From Prevotella corporis DSM 18810 = JCM 8529 (GTDB taxonomy: Bacteria; Bacteroidota; Bacteroidia; Bacteroidales; Bacteroidaceae), in the NCBI RefSeq assembly GCF_000430525.1, contig NZ_AUME01000033.1:1-35659 (forward strand): a DNA stretch of 35,659 bases, in the 5' to 3' direction. The notes under the pieces were generated by a model. It ran no database searches. It saw only the letters and a program-made list of their open reading frames with translations, and was not told the DNA's origin. Position numbers and translations under genes: made by a program. The first letter of the stretch is position 1. Each line of letters starts with the position of its first letter. This document shows positions 16,301 to 24,610 of the stretch, piece after piece.

Positions 16301-19016
16301 TCGCGTTCGCAATGTGAGTCAGCACGTAACAATAGAGAATTGCTACCTGCATGCACCTATTTCAACCAACTATCAGCAGGATATCAACCTCCTTGAGATG
16401 TACTCTCCTAACGAAGCGAACAAGAATAACGACTATATCACCGTTAAGAACAACATCTTCGAGGGTGGTTACAAAGGCCTTCACCTCGGTGGAACCAGCT
16501 ATGTCAAGCTGCCGAAGGAGATTGGCGGACAGGTGGTTGGCAATACTTTCCGCAATCAGGGAGCAAAGGCCATCTACGCAAAGAAAGAAACCAATGTGAA
16601 AATCATTGGCAACACCATCGAAAACAATACCACCGACAAGTCGGACTTCAATGGTCTCGACCTCGATGGTGAGGGACAGATACAGATTGAGGGCAATAAG
16701 TTCTATCTTGACACCAAGAATTACTCCGGCGCCATCTACGTACGCTCCATCACTGCCACAGCTGAGGCACCGGCAAGCATCATCAACAACGTTGTCATCA
16801 CCAACTCAAGCAACAACAGTACCTATGGTATCAAGATGGGAAGAAAGTCTGAAAATGTCAACGTGGCGCACAATACGGTTCGTTTTACGGGAACAGCGAC
16901 CAAGGGATCCGTGTTCTGGGCGAACGATAACATGAGCAATGTGAACCTCACACAGAACCTCTTGCAAAACGACGCTGGCGGTTACATCTACCGTTTCTAC
17001 AAGACCGACAACGTTCGGACAGTGAACTACAGCAAGAACAATATCTTTACCACTGGAAAGGTGCTGGCTTTCCCGAAGAAGGATGTGGCAACGTTTGACG
17101 ACTGGAAGGCGATGTCGAATGAGACGGGCAGCTTCAACGAGGCAGTGGAGTTCCTCGACGCAAAGATTCTTGAGCCGAAGAGCGAGGGTAACCTCCGTAA
17201 GACAAGTCCTTTGGCCTACGTTAAGACCGATGTTACTGGTGCGACGCGTGACGCTGAGCATCCAACTATAGGTGCATACGAGTTCGACGCTACGACCGAC
17301 GCACCACAGATGGCAACCGATTACCCATCAGTGACCAACATAACGGACAACTCCGCCGTCGTGAATGTCAAGGCGGACAAGAACGGAAAGGGCTATATCG
17401 TCATCAAGAAGAAGGGCGAATCAGCTCCGACAAAGGATGAAATCATCGCTGCCGGCAACACCGTCACATTCGGAAACGGCGACGTTGCGTCCTATAACGC
17501 TACCGGACTGGAAAAGGATGATACATACGTGGCTTACATTGTGCTTGTGGATTTGCGCGGAAACCAAGGCGAAGTCGTGGCAAGCAAAGAGTTTGTAGCT
17601 ACCTCTGCACCAGCTCCTATTGAGATGAAGGCGCCGAAAGTAGTTGCCAAGAACAAGACAATAGCCCTCGGCGAGGCAGCCAACTTGAAGGCCACCATCA
17701 GCGAAGGCAAGGAGCCTTATACTGTGAAGTGGGTCAATGGCAAACATGAGGAAGTGGCAACCGATGTTGTTCCGACCGAGAACGATGATTACATCGTGAC
17801 CGTTACCGATGCTAACGGCATGTCGGCATCAGACACCTGCCGTGTGATGGTGACCGGCGACGCTGTGACAGCCACCTTCGAGAACCTCTATCTTGACAAA
17901 GAGAGTTACTGGAACGGAAGAGTGAACAAGTTCAGCTCATTCGTCAGTGGTACATACGAGTTTGATAACAAGTGCTATCCTGAGATGGCGACTTGGTTCT
18001 ACTATGGTTACTCCAACCGAACATCGACCACTTTCGGTGGACTCGACGACCAGTTCAACAGTGCTGTCGGACATGGCGTTGATGGTTCGGAGAACTACGG
18101 TGTGGCTTATCCGCAGAATGGCAAGATAAAAGTGACCAACAAGGCGGACGGTGACTTAATCCGCGGATTCTATATCACCAACACTGCTTGGGTCGTTGAT
18201 GCTGTGAAGAACGGCGACGGCATGTCGAAGCCCAATCCAAGGGTTGGCTTCCAGAAGGGTGACTTCTTCAAACTGATTGTCACTGGCAACAAATCAGACG
18301 GCACAAAGAAAACTGTTGACTTCTATCTTGCCGACTATCGCTCGGAGAAAGAGGCCGATCACTACGTCATAGATTCGTGGGAGTGGCTCGATCTTCGTGA
18401 ATTGGGCGAGGTTAAGTCACTGACGTTCAAGTTCGACGGAACAAAGCGCAATGCACCGGGTGCCAACGGCATCACCACTCCTTGGTACTTCTGTTTCGAT
18501 AACTTCAATGGCGAGCGTCCAGTCAAGGACGCAGGCACACAGTCTGTTGCCGAAACGATGGATATTGCCTCACTCTTCACACCTGACGGTTCAGATGCCA
18601 CCATCACATACGAGATTGTTGAGGGCACGAACGTCAACTCTGAGGTGAAAATAACAGACGATGGAAAACTCGTTGTCACAGGCAAAAACAAGGAAAAGTT
18701 CACCGTTGTGGTGAAGATGACACAGGCTGGAAAGTCGCAGTATGTGCGCATACCAGTCGATTACACTACAGGCATCCACACAGTCAATGCTTCGGCCGAC
18801 GATGCCTCAGTGAAAATATTATCAGGAGAAATTGTAGTAACTTTAGCCAACACACAATTTAAGGTAGAAGTCTATACAACTTCTGGTTTGCTGGTTGAGA
18901 AAACCTATGCTAACGGAAGAGCTGCGGTACGTTTACCACAAGCAGCGAAAGGTATTTATGTAGTAAAGATTGATACAGGAAACAAACTTATCAGTAAAAG
19001 TATTGTTGTGAAATAA
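13362..19016 (+). CDS. Giant B12-riboswitch-controlled T9SS surface protein with beta-helix and DUF4465-like domain
   Basis: 1884 residues. A signal peptide (1-25, ending LPVVAQ) leads into three repeated modules (about 26-300, 305-600, 603-860), each a CUB-like beta-sandwich opening with a FYDDGG-type motif (clearest in 1 and 3) plus a second sandwich (NYFWLAYDI, NWFRIRYDV, YKFWVAYDI). Residues about 863-1310 form a right-handed beta-helix of pectin-lyase type (YKTIQSAIDAV, PGIYKEHVNI, then repeated N-rich rungs). A fibronectin-III-like domain (about 1317-1415) and an Ig-like domain (1420-1500) follow. Residues about 1504-1720 (YLDKESYWNG to FCFDNFNGE) match DUF4465, a family I associate, from memory, with cobalamin-binding surface proteins such as BtuH. 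The last 75 or so residues are a type IX sorting domain (VYTTSGLLVEKTY, KGIYVVKI). Probably exported across the outer membrane and repressed by cobalamin. No catalytic residues could be assigned. Cobalamin binding or scavenging is an inference. Confidence 0.85.
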   Translation: MKQRLLSVTLSLVLSAFLALPVVAQTNATIVKLETGDKTITVGDSPVMFYDDGGADGGIAKDLQGTVTFTPQNSSKKIMIDFTMMSLATGTMYGQTVYVYNGTKVTAENLLATFNGTKTGKVKSTSPDGALTVRLKNNAYMKGKGWEATVSQFEPLPMKLDAVEVAQYTEGTVCAGDLNQPILSFNLKTSETAPVLKTQKFRFTTNGTQAQVGHATLYFTKATNTFATTKKLGEAEVTADEFEITTTEPLALFEGNNYFWLAYDIKETVTDGQKIDASLTNVRLSDADHAVGAEGNPDGDRTVENIVVATDGTKTINVNNSIKFKSNVGDATRYEGGNQDRIVIFKPMHAGKTMQIDFESFYLAYSSSSYYGVKAKFVIYEGQGTRGKVLWELKSTADKEVGPGKTIRSEAADGALTVLFNPKEHASPYTDKGWVATVSEYAHQPMALKEVTANQLSTEIVAAGAKDQEIISFNIKTVGDQNKLTVSGITLDMKESRESVAKVTVLGTAAKDNTASANVLAEVTELGSANTIDIAFAAPVELAEGDNWFRIRYDVKDEAAAEKKLDAAITAIKLNDQVQNVTADPKGERIIKNILNLKSGNNGTKVVPDDTSLMFYDDGGESGKESKNFDGTITFAPVSPGYGIKLTAKNWTLVYGDKFRVSYGAEAKETPDKEFDSYNKLDFIVSKSADGKLTVNYKTGSYVGNGFAVEVTSVKLQKMAVKSVKTVAVAPEQTLKGQTDLPMLRVDVEAEGDFGSTDVTKFIVNATENAIIGKARIYATDTVSAFSTTKLFAEGASTPYEFDGKYTISDRGIYKFWVAYDIVPTATVGQKAMAELASVTSTATLTPETAVTATTTVRAGFSGNITVGHEEKYKTIQSAIDAVSSGIEGPVNITVKPGIYKEHVNIPQIPGMSAVNVLTIESSTGNYNDVKIYNDNYISSGYSDDQMAREYGIVTFDGGDYVTLRGVEIYTEQINYPAVVRVRNVSQHVTIENCYLHAPISTNYQQDINLLEMYSPNEANKNNDYITVKNNIFEGGYKGLHLGGTSYVKLPKEIGGQVVGNTFRNQGAKAIYAKKETNVKIIGNTIENNTTDKSDFNGLDLDGEGQIQIEGNKFYLDTKNYSGAIYVRSITATAEAPASIINNVVITNSSNNSTYGIKMGRKSENVNVAHNTVRFTGTATKGSVFWANDNMSNVNLTQNLLQNDAGGYIYRFYKTDNVRTVNYSKNNIFTTGKVLAFPKKDVATFDDWKAMSNETGSFNEAVEFLDAKILEPKSEGNLRKTSPLAYVKTDVTGATRDAEHPTIGAYEFDATTDAPQMATDYPSVTNITDNSAVVNVKADKNGKGYIVIKKKGESAPTKDEIIAAGNTVTFGNGDVASYNATGLEKDDTYVAYIVLVDLRGNQGEVVASKEFVATSAPAPIEMKAPKVVAKNKTIALGEAANLKATISEGKEPYTVKWVNGKHEEVATDVVPTENDDYIVTVTDANGMSASDTCRVMVTGDAVTATFENLYLDKESYWNGRVNKFSSFVSGTYEFDNKCYPEMATWFYYGYSNRTSTTFGGLDDQFNSAVGHGVDGSENYGVAYPQNGKIKVTNKADGDLIRGFYITNTAWVVDAVKNGDGMSKPNPRVGFQKGDFFKLIVTGNKSDGTKKTVDFYLADYRSEKEADHYVIDSWEWLDLRELGEVKSLTFKFDGTKRNAPGANGITTPWYFCFDNFNGERPVKDAGTQSVAETMDIASLFTPDGSDATITYEIVEGTNVNSEVKITDDGKLVVTGKNKEKFTVVVKMTQAGKSQYVRIPVDYTTGIHTVNASADDASVKILSGEIVVTLANTQFKVEVYTTSGLLVEKTYANGRAAVRLPQAAKGIYVVKIDTGNKLISKSIVVK

Positions 19017-19048
19017 TACAAGTATTCTTTAATTCCGCTTTTTCAATG

Positions 19049-19080
19049 AAGCCGTGTATCGTTGATGATACACGGCTTTG
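19049..19080 (+). terminator. Intrinsic terminator after the giant gene
   Basis: A perfect 10-bp stem, GCCGTGTATC (19051-19060) with GATACACGGC (19067-19076), is followed by TTTGTTTATTTTT. It ends a single-gene transcript. Confidence 0.85.
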
Positions 19081-19144
19081 TTTATTTTTGGCGGTCCAAC
19101 CTTATCGGGAACGTGGTCCATCGGTCTTTCTTATTTCAGCCGTT

Positions 19145-19292
19145 GGTTGCCGTTGGGGAGGATACGGTTGCCATTGGTACGGATGACAGATGTTTTTGGT
19201 GAGGATAGGGATGCCGTTGGTGAGGGTGGCAGATGTTTTTGATGAGAATACGGTTGCCGTTGGTGAGGGTACAGATGCTGGTAGAGAGGCTA
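19145..19292. repeat. 21-bp tandem repeat array (about seven degenerate units)
   Basis: Units alternate between a GGTTGCCGTTGGTGAGGGTA form and a CAGATGTTTTTGATGAGAAT form, each 21 bases apart (one unit has a single-base insertion). On the minus strand it is open as a heptapeptide-repeat ORF (19136-19375), but with no promoter or signal I do not call a gene. It is unrelated in sequence to the 22-bp family. The 100 bases after it hold nothing I recognise. Confidence 0.8.
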
Positions 19293-19397
19293 CCGCCGTT
19301 CAGGAGCTTTGAAAGAAGTTTCTGCAGCAGTGCTATCTGCCACTTTCTGTAGATAGAACGCATAGCGGAAGGCAAGGGGAGAGTACGCCGTAAACGA

Positions 19398-19437
19398 ACG
19401 ACAGCCGGAAAACACCTGTGTGATTTCCGGCTGTCGT
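19398..19437 (-). terminator. Long perfect hairpin, probable terminator of the Gfo-DUF4421-DUF1460 operon
   Basis: Arms ACGACAGCCGGAAA (19398-19411) and TTTCCGGCTGTCGT (19424-19437) pair fully. On the minus strand it comes 15 bases after the stop codon and is followed by TCGTTTACGG, a weak T-tract, so termination may be partial. Confidence 0.6.
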
Positions 19438-19452
19438 TGTCGTTATGCGCGT

Positions 19453-20430
19453 TTATCTGCCTGTATTGGGCAGTATCAGTCTGGCCACCCGTATGCCCGT
19501 ATTGTAGGGACGAGCCATGAGATAGTGGTAGAGCGTTTCCGTTGGCTCAACCACGGCATTGCCGTTCTTCGTCAGACTCGATGCGTTGATGAGGTGCAGT
19601 CCGTCCTTGTGCCACACTGCTATGCCGAGATGTGTGGTGTCGAGGTTCTTTTTGTTGGTGACGAGCGCTATGAGGTCGCCGTCGTGCACCACGCTACGCA
19701 TTAGTGCCACGTTTTTGAGTTGCTGTTTGGGAATGTAACGCACGCTGGTTCCGTTCGTTGCATCCTCCAAGGCTTTGATGGCACTCACCCGTCGGGGGTT
19801 GTTGCGCAACATGTCGTAGGCACTTTGGTTTTGGCTCATGTAGTTGATTTTCAGCTTTTGGACGGCGGTGAACGGCGGATTGGGTGTGCTGATCTCCTCG
19901 ACGAATCCCATTCGTTCGTTGTCCGTCAGCCACCAGTGGAAGTAGTGCAGCCGGTTCTCATAGCTCAGTTTTCCTCCTCGGTAGCGTATTTTCGTCAGCA
20001 TGTCAGCGAAGTCGTCAAAAGTGGTCAGCCCCCTGTCGATGCAGAGCACCATTGCCACCACGTTTTCGAGATAAGTGGTGCAGTCGAGCTCATCCAAGTT
20101 GACGACCAACTTCTCCGAACTGTTCCTGTCGAGTGTGTGTGCCACGTATGGTTTGCCTATGAACAGTCGTGCCACACGGAGTATCATCTCCCCTTTGGTG
20201 AGCTTTTTCCTCATTGTGGCGAGCTCTTTGAGTGTCTTTTCCACCCTTGTCCTGTCGGTCGTTGAGCCTTTGCTTTTCGGTGTCTGTTCTTTGGTTGGCC
20301 GTTGCTTTTGTGCCGTTGTCGTCGTCACACTGTTTGGCTTTCCACTGGTAGCCTGTTCGGTCCTGTTGGCCCTGATATTGCACGATGCGAGCGTTGCAAT
20401 GGCCATCAGCGATACGTATATTTTTTTCAT
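19453..20430 (-). CDS. DUF1460 lipoprotein, NlpC/P60-like amidase
   Basis: 325 residues. A lipoprotein signal ends in LASC with the lipidated Cys at 17, followed by a Thr/Lys-rich linker to about residue 65. The catalytic domain holds the DUF1460 hallmarks: the nucleophile C117 in ELDCTTYLENVVA and the His in THLGIAVW (H267). Structures of this family show an NlpC/P60-related fold and suggest N-acetylmuramoyl-L-alanine amidase-like activity on cell-wall fragments. It would act on the periplasmic side of a membrane. Last gene of an operon, 5 bases after the DUF4421 gene. Confidence 0.88.
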   Translation of the reverse strand: MKKIYVSLMAIATLASCNIRANRTEQATSGKPNSVTTTTAQKQRPTKEQTPKSKGSTTDRTRVEKTLKELATMRKKLTKGEMILRVARLFIGKPYVAHTLDRNSSEKLVVNLDELDCTTYLENVVAMVLCIDRGLTTFDDFADMLTKIRYRGGKLSYENRLHYFHWWLTDNERMGFVEEISTPNPPFTAVQKLKINYMSQNQSAYDMLRNNPRRVSAIKALEDATNGTSVRYIPKQQLKNVALMRSVVHDGDLIALVTNKKNLDTTHLGIAVWHKDGLHLINASSLTKNGNAVVEPTETLYHYLMARPYNTGIRVARLILPNTGR

Positions 20431-20435
20431 GTTGG

Positions 20436-21620
20436 TTAGTCTTTCTTTTTCTTTTTCTTCATTCCTTTCTTCCCGAAGTTAACGCCTGCGTAGAGATTCA
20501 CGCTCCCAAAGAAGTTATTGGTTGAGAAACGGCTTCTCCTATAGTTGTATGCGTGTAGGATGGCGCTCATTCCAGCATACCATTTCGTATCGTTCCACAC
20601 GATTCCGAAACGTCCCGTGCCGTCGATGTTCAGGTTTTTGAACGAGAACTCGCGCAGCGATAGGTGCTTTCGTTCAACATCGCCCGTGCTTCGCTTATAG
20701 GCCAGTCCCATTGTCAGCGATGCGGCCATCAGCCAGTTGCGGGCGAACACCCAGTTGTAGGCATATCCCCCCGACACGGCGAAGTCAGAGTATTGCACTT
20801 TGCCAAACATCATCGTGCTGTCGAGCTGCGCTTTTTCTGCGTTAGGTCCCAGACGGTCGCTGATGAGCTGGTTGAGTGCGTTCCAGTCAACAGATAGTGT
20901 GTGTTTCGTGTATCCGATTCCGATGAGTGGGCTTCCTGCCGATCTTCGCTGCACGGTGCTTTGGCTGAATGCCGCAGGATAGGAGAATCGCCGATGGTTG
21001 AAGATGTAGTAGATGTTCAGTCCCTTGATGGTGGATGTGAGTCCTCCGAACTGTGCTCCTTCGACGGCCCTTGTGTCTATATTCTCTTCGAGTTTCAATG
21101 TCCTTATTTTGTAGTCGTTGCCCGTTTTGCGATAGTAGAAGTCGATTCCGACCATCGAACTGTAGAGGCTTAGGTCGTATTCCTGCCGTTGATGGTCTTG
21201 ATGCTTTAGGTTGAGGTGTTTGATGTCGATAGTGTAGCCGAGGAATATCCATCTCCATCCGAAGTAAGGACCTATCCTGATGTTGGGTTCGGGTGCGAAG
21301 GTAATGCTCTGTCCCTCCTTGTTGTTGAGCCTATAGACTTCGTATGTGTTGGTGTTTTGGAGCATTACGGTGAAGTTGTAGTGCTGTGGCTCGATGTAGT
21401 TGGAGTCGATATCGTTGAACCGGTACAGTGTGTTTTTTGCTTTGTGCAGCTGTCGTTGGTACCATCGGCTTGTCGTATCTACCCTCATCCATCGTATCGA
21501 GTCGGCCGTGGTCATCTCGTCCGTCCTGTTTGCCTTTATGTTGAATGATGCCACGATGAGGAGCAGTGTGGCGATGGCGAGTCTGATGTGCCAGTATAGA
21601 GTGTTTGTTGTGAAGCGCAT
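20436..21620 (-). CDS. DUF4421 family outer-membrane beta-barrel protein
   Basis: 394 residues. An N-terminal hydrophobic segment (about 12-28) works as a signal peptide, and the rest alternates amphipathic beta-strands ending in aromatic residues (IRIGPYFGWRWIFLGYTIDI, GGYAYNWVFARNWLMAASLT, FFGSVNLYAGVNFGKKG), typical of an outer-membrane barrel. The very end is a run of lysines (KKKKKKD), unusual for a barrel protein. The ATG follows the Gfo/Idh stop codon with no gap (TAAATG), implying translational coupling. Function of the family is unknown; pairing with an amidase-like gene hints at cell-envelope work. Confidence 0.82.
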   Translation of the reverse strand: MRFTTNTLYWHIRLAIATLLLIVASFNIKANRTDEMTTADSIRWMRVDTTSRWYQRQLHKAKNTLYRFNDIDSNYIEPQHYNFTVMLQNTNTYEVYRLNNKEGQSITFAPEPNIRIGPYFGWRWIFLGYTIDIKHLNLKHQDHQRQEYDLSLYSSMVGIDFYYRKTGNDYKIRTLKLEENIDTRAVEGAQFGGLTSTIKGLNIYYIFNHRRFSYPAAFSQSTVQRRSAGSPLIGIGYTKHTLSVDWNALNQLISDRLGPNAEKAQLDSTMMFGKVQYSDFAVSGGYAYNWVFARNWLMAASLTMGLAYKRSTGDVERKHLSLREFSFKNLNIDGTGRFGIVWNDTKWYAGMSAILHAYNYRRSRFSTNNFFGSVNLYAGVNFGKKGMKKKKKKD

Positions 21621-22604
21621 TTAAATCTTGCCTAATATACGGTCCATCACCCAGTTAGTAGGGGTGGCGCTGATGCTTGTGGAGTCGCATTTTCCGAAGC
21701 CCTGTAAGTCCTCGACCACTGCCTTGATGAGTGGCAGTTGCACGTGTTTCGGGTTGGGCACTTCAATGTTGTGTTGTCCGTCGCTGGTGTAGAGTTTGAT
21801 GGGAGTGTAGTTATAGACCGAGAAAGCCACGCGTCCCTGTGTGCCGAATATCTCGATGCTGTCTTCTCTTGCGCTCTCGTGCGATGCGAAACTCCATGCC
21901 CCACTTCCGTTGAGTCCGTTTTCAAATCTGAATACGGCATTAACGGTGTCCTCAACGTCGTAAAGTCCGGCGCGGTTGGCCGTGTATCCGTGTGCTTTGA
22001 CGATGATTCCGAAAAAGTACTGTAGCAAATCGATCTGGTGTGGTGCGAGGTCGTAGAAGTATCCTCCACCCGATATGTTCGATTGCAGTCGCCAGGGCAG
22101 CGAATCGTTCAGGTTGTAGTCCAGGTCGCGTGGCGGAACGGCGAATCTAACCTGCACTGTGAGCACCTTGCCGATGGTTCCTTGGGCCACAATCTCCTTG
22201 ACTTTGTTGAAATAGGGTAGCTTTCTCCTGTAGTAGGCCACAAAACAAGGTACTCCCGTTTGTTCGGAGACGCGGTTGATGCGTACGCAATCCTCATACG
22301 ATGCTGCCAGTGGCTTCTCAATGTAGCACGGCTTTCCGGCCCTCATGGCCATGATGGCATAGGTGGAGTGCGCCGATGGCGGTGTGGCAATGTAGATGGC
22401 ATTCACGTTGGGATTGTCCATGAGCATCTGTGCGTCGGTGTACCAGTTCTTGATTCCGTGTGCGTTGGCATAGGTGCGGGCTTTCTTCACGCTGCGGCTG
22501 AACACCGCTTCTACGTGCGAGCCTGCCACTTCGTTGAAGGCCGCCCCTGATTTCTGTTCCGACACCTCACCACATCCTATAAAACCCCAGTTGATCTGTT
22601 TCAT
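21621..22604 (-). CDS. Gfo/Idh/MocA family NAD(P)-dependent oxidoreductase
   Basis: 327 residues from the ATG at 22604; an upstream ATG at 22643 was rejected because the promoter box lies inside that extension. The Rossmann domain opens WGFIGCGEVSEQKSGAAF, has YIATPPSAH at the end of the fourth strand and the family motif EKPLAAS with its catalytic-type Lys. The second domain (about 120-300) includes GGGYFYDLAPHQIDLLQYFF, whose His is typical of these sugar dehydrogenases. The substrate, probably a sugar or inositol derivative, is not identifiable. First gene of the operon with DUF4421 and DUF1460. Confidence 0.9.
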   Translation of the reverse strand: MKQINWGFIGCGEVSEQKSGAAFNEVAGSHVEAVFSRSVKKARTYANAHGIKNWYTDAQMLMDNPNVNAIYIATPPSAHSTYAIMAMRAGKPCYIEKPLAASYEDCVRINRVSEQTGVPCFVAYYRRKLPYFNKVKEIVAQGTIGKVLTVQVRFAVPPRDLDYNLNDSLPWRLQSNISGGGYFYDLAPHQIDLLQYFFGIIVKAHGYTANRAGLYDVEDTVNAVFRFENGLNGSGAWSFASHESAREDSIEIFGTQGRVAFSVYNYTPIKLYTSDGQHNIEVPNPKHVQLPLIKAVVEDLQGFGKCDSTSISATPTNWVMDRILGKI

Positions 22605-22620
22605 GCTTGCTACTTTTCTG

Positions 22621-22628
22621 CAAATATA
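22621..22628 (-). promoter_or_regulatory. Promoter of the oxidoreductase operon
   Basis: The minus-strand reading is TATATTTG, 17 bases before the ATG at 22604, so the leader is only about 12 nt. Confidence 0.7.
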
Positions 22629-22780
22629 CAAAAATTCTCTCACACTGCTCCATCTGCCCGATGATTTTCGATTGGCAGTCTCATTTTTTTGTCGTTCTGA
22701 AGTAAAGAATCTTTACACAGTGAATTTTTTTTGCAGCGTTGCAAACCGTTGAATTACAGTAATATACGTTTTGGCTGGCG

Positions 22781-22868
22781 AAACCTTAGCTTTTACTGTG
22801 TGAAAGCTCATCTTCGAGCTTGTCATTGTTGACCTTTCGCCATGCCGAAGGTCAGCTTTGGCAGTTTG
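22781..22868. repeat. 22-bp intergenic repeat array E (four degenerate units)
   Basis: Units start at 22781, 22803, 22825 and 22847. Cores are AAACCTTAGCTTT, AAAGCTCATCTTC, ATTGTTGACCTTT and GAAGGTCAGCTTT. The last unit has the core in the opposite orientation but stays in register. Confidence 0.8.
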
Positions 22869-23059
22869 TTTTGATTTTTTTCTTACAATCGTGGCTGGTG
22901 TTCCACTCCCAAATGGGCGGTCAGACGTTGTCAGGATGCCCTGCATTCATTGTCGAATGCTGAACTTGTCGTCTGGCCCCCAGTGTGTTGTAACCCCATG
23001 TTAACGTATTCTTAGGAATAGTGTAACGTCGTTTTCGCACTTTTGAAACGCTGGTATCG

Positions 23060-23157
23060 TACCTTTGCACCGTACAAATATTGCTGAAATAGGAATTAGA
23101 AAGATGAAATTTTTTAGGTTGAATATAGGTGTTTACAAATTGTTTTTTATGGATTAG
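23060..23157 (+). other. Putative promoter and 17-residue ORF upstream of recF
   Basis: TACCTTTG at 23060-23067 is followed by an ATG at 23104 opening a 17-codon ORF that ends at 23157 (MKFFRLNIGVYKLFFMD). Just upstream, at about 22999-23028, is an imperfect inverted repeat (GTTAACGTATTC with GAATAGTGTAAC). No terminator was found after the ORF. The TTTG at 23042-23045 is rather close for a -33 box. It may be a microprotein or leader; the remaining sequence from 22869 to 23412 shows nothing else. Confidence 0.35.
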
Positions 23158-23412
23158 AATGAGCCGAAGCAGCTGACTTGTTGCGAAACCCGTTAGCGTG
23201 CCGAAGCCATTGTGTTGATGATGCGATATTATCGGCCGTCCGAATCAAAGTTTTGAAGATAATTGAGAGCGTATGATTCTCTCTGTGTAAGTTTTATTTA
23301 GATTGTATTCCCAAAGGGGGGTGGCCCGCATGGTGGTCTCCTCCCTTGTCGTTTGACCCGCTGGCGCGAAAATAATATGCGCCCATCTGCGGGAAATGTC
23401 ATATAAAATTGC

Positions 23413-23420
23413 TATCTTTG
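23413..23420 (+). promoter_or_regulatory. Promoter of recF
   Basis: TATCTTTG lies within the apparent N-terminal extension of the recF ORF and so fixes the start at 23489, with a leader of about 64 nt. No -33 box is clear. Confidence 0.7.
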
Positions 23421-23488
23421 TCGTCACATTGCGCCGGCAGACTCTCAGTGGCAAGCCTGAGAACGGCATTTCTACGATACATACACCC

Positions 23489-24610
23489 ATGCGTTTAGAC
23501 AAGATATCCATCATCAACTACAAGAACATTCAGGCGGCATCGCTCAATCTGTCGCCCAAGATGAACTGCTTCATCGGGCATAACGGCGAGGGAAAGACCA
23601 ATTTCCTCGATGCCATCTACTACCTGTCGTTCTGTAGGAGTTCGTTCAACCCGAAAGATTCCGAAGTGATGCGCCACGAAAGCGACTTCTTCGTGATAGA
23701 AGGCGACTATACCGCCGACGGAGGAGACAGCGAACAGGTGTATTGCGCTATGAAACGGGGAACGAAAAAGCACTTCAAGCGCAACAAGAAGGAATATAAG
23801 AAACTCTCTGAGCACATAGGGCTCATCCCGCTCATATTCGTTTCGCCAGCCGACAGCTCGCTCATCGAGGGCGGAAGCGAGGAGCGGCGCAGACTGATGG
23901 ACGTGGTTATTTCGCAGTATGACCGACGTTACATCGACTCACTCGGACGTTACAACAAGGCATTGCTACAGCGTAACTCCATGTTGAAGCAGGACGACGA
24001 GCCCGACGCTACGCTCATGGAACTGCTGGAGCAGCAAATGGCCGAACTTGGCACCGACATCTATCGCAAGAGGGCAGCCTTCGTCAAGGAACTCGTGCCC
24101 GTTTTTCAGACCATTTACCAGCAGATTTCTCAGGACCGTGAGCAAGTGTCGCTTGAATACGTGTCGCACGCACAACGGGGCGACCTCCTCGACGTCATCA
24201 GACGCGACCGGGCGAAAGACCGTACCATGGGCTACTCGCTCCACGGCATACACAAGGACGACCTGACGATGAAACTCGGCGGCTATCCCATGAAGCGAGA
24301 AGGCAGCCAGGGACAAAGCAAGACATTCGTTCTCGCACTCAAGTTGGCACAGTTCAACTTCCTCCGACGGACCGCCGGCAACCGCACTCCCTTGCTTCTC
24401 TTGGACGACATCTTCGATAAGCTCGACGCCGACCGCGTGGAGCAAATCGTCAGACTCGTGTCGGGTGAGGATTTCGGGCAGATTTTCATCACTGACACCA
24501 ACCGTGACCACCTCGACAGGATACTCCACAGTGGCGGTTCAGACTACAAACTCTTTGCCGTCGAGGACGGAGAGATAACAGAAAGGAACAGCGACGATGT
24601 TCAGGCGTAA
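23489..24610 (+). CDS. recF: DNA replication and repair protein RecF
   Basis: 373 residues, the usual RecF length. It is an SMC-like ATPase that helps load RecA at single-strand gaps with RecO and RecR. The N-terminus MRLDKISIINYKN is typical, the Walker A box is GHNGEGKTN (residues 30-38), the ABC signature region is GSQGQSKTFVLALKLA, and the Walker B/D-loop is LLLLDDIFDKLD. The start is at the ATG preceding these family features, downstream of a promoter. The DUF721 gene begins 14 bases before the recF stop, indicating one transcript. Confidence 0.95.
   Translation: MRLDKISIINYKNIQAASLNLSPKMNCFIGHNGEGKTNFLDAIYYLSFCRSSFNPKDSEVMRHESDFFVIEGDYTADGGDSEQVYCAMKRGTKKHFKRNKKEYKKLSEHIGLIPLIFVSPADSSLIEGGSEERRRLMDVVISQYDRRYIDSLGRYNKALLQRNSMLKQDDEPDATLMELLEQQMAELGTDIYRKRAAFVKELVPVFQTIYQQISQDREQVSLEYVSHAQRGDLLDVIRRDRAKDRTMGYSLHGIHKDDLTMKLGGYPMKREGSQGQSKTFVLALKLAQFNFLRRTAGNRTPLLLLDDIFDKLDADRVEQIVRLVSGEDFGQIFITDTNRDHLDRILHSGGSDYKLFAVEDGEITERNSDDVQA

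Noticed and set aside
23396..23488. Longer RecF start
   Set aside because: The promoter box at 23413-23420 lies within it, and RecF proteins begin at the MRLDKISI sequence.
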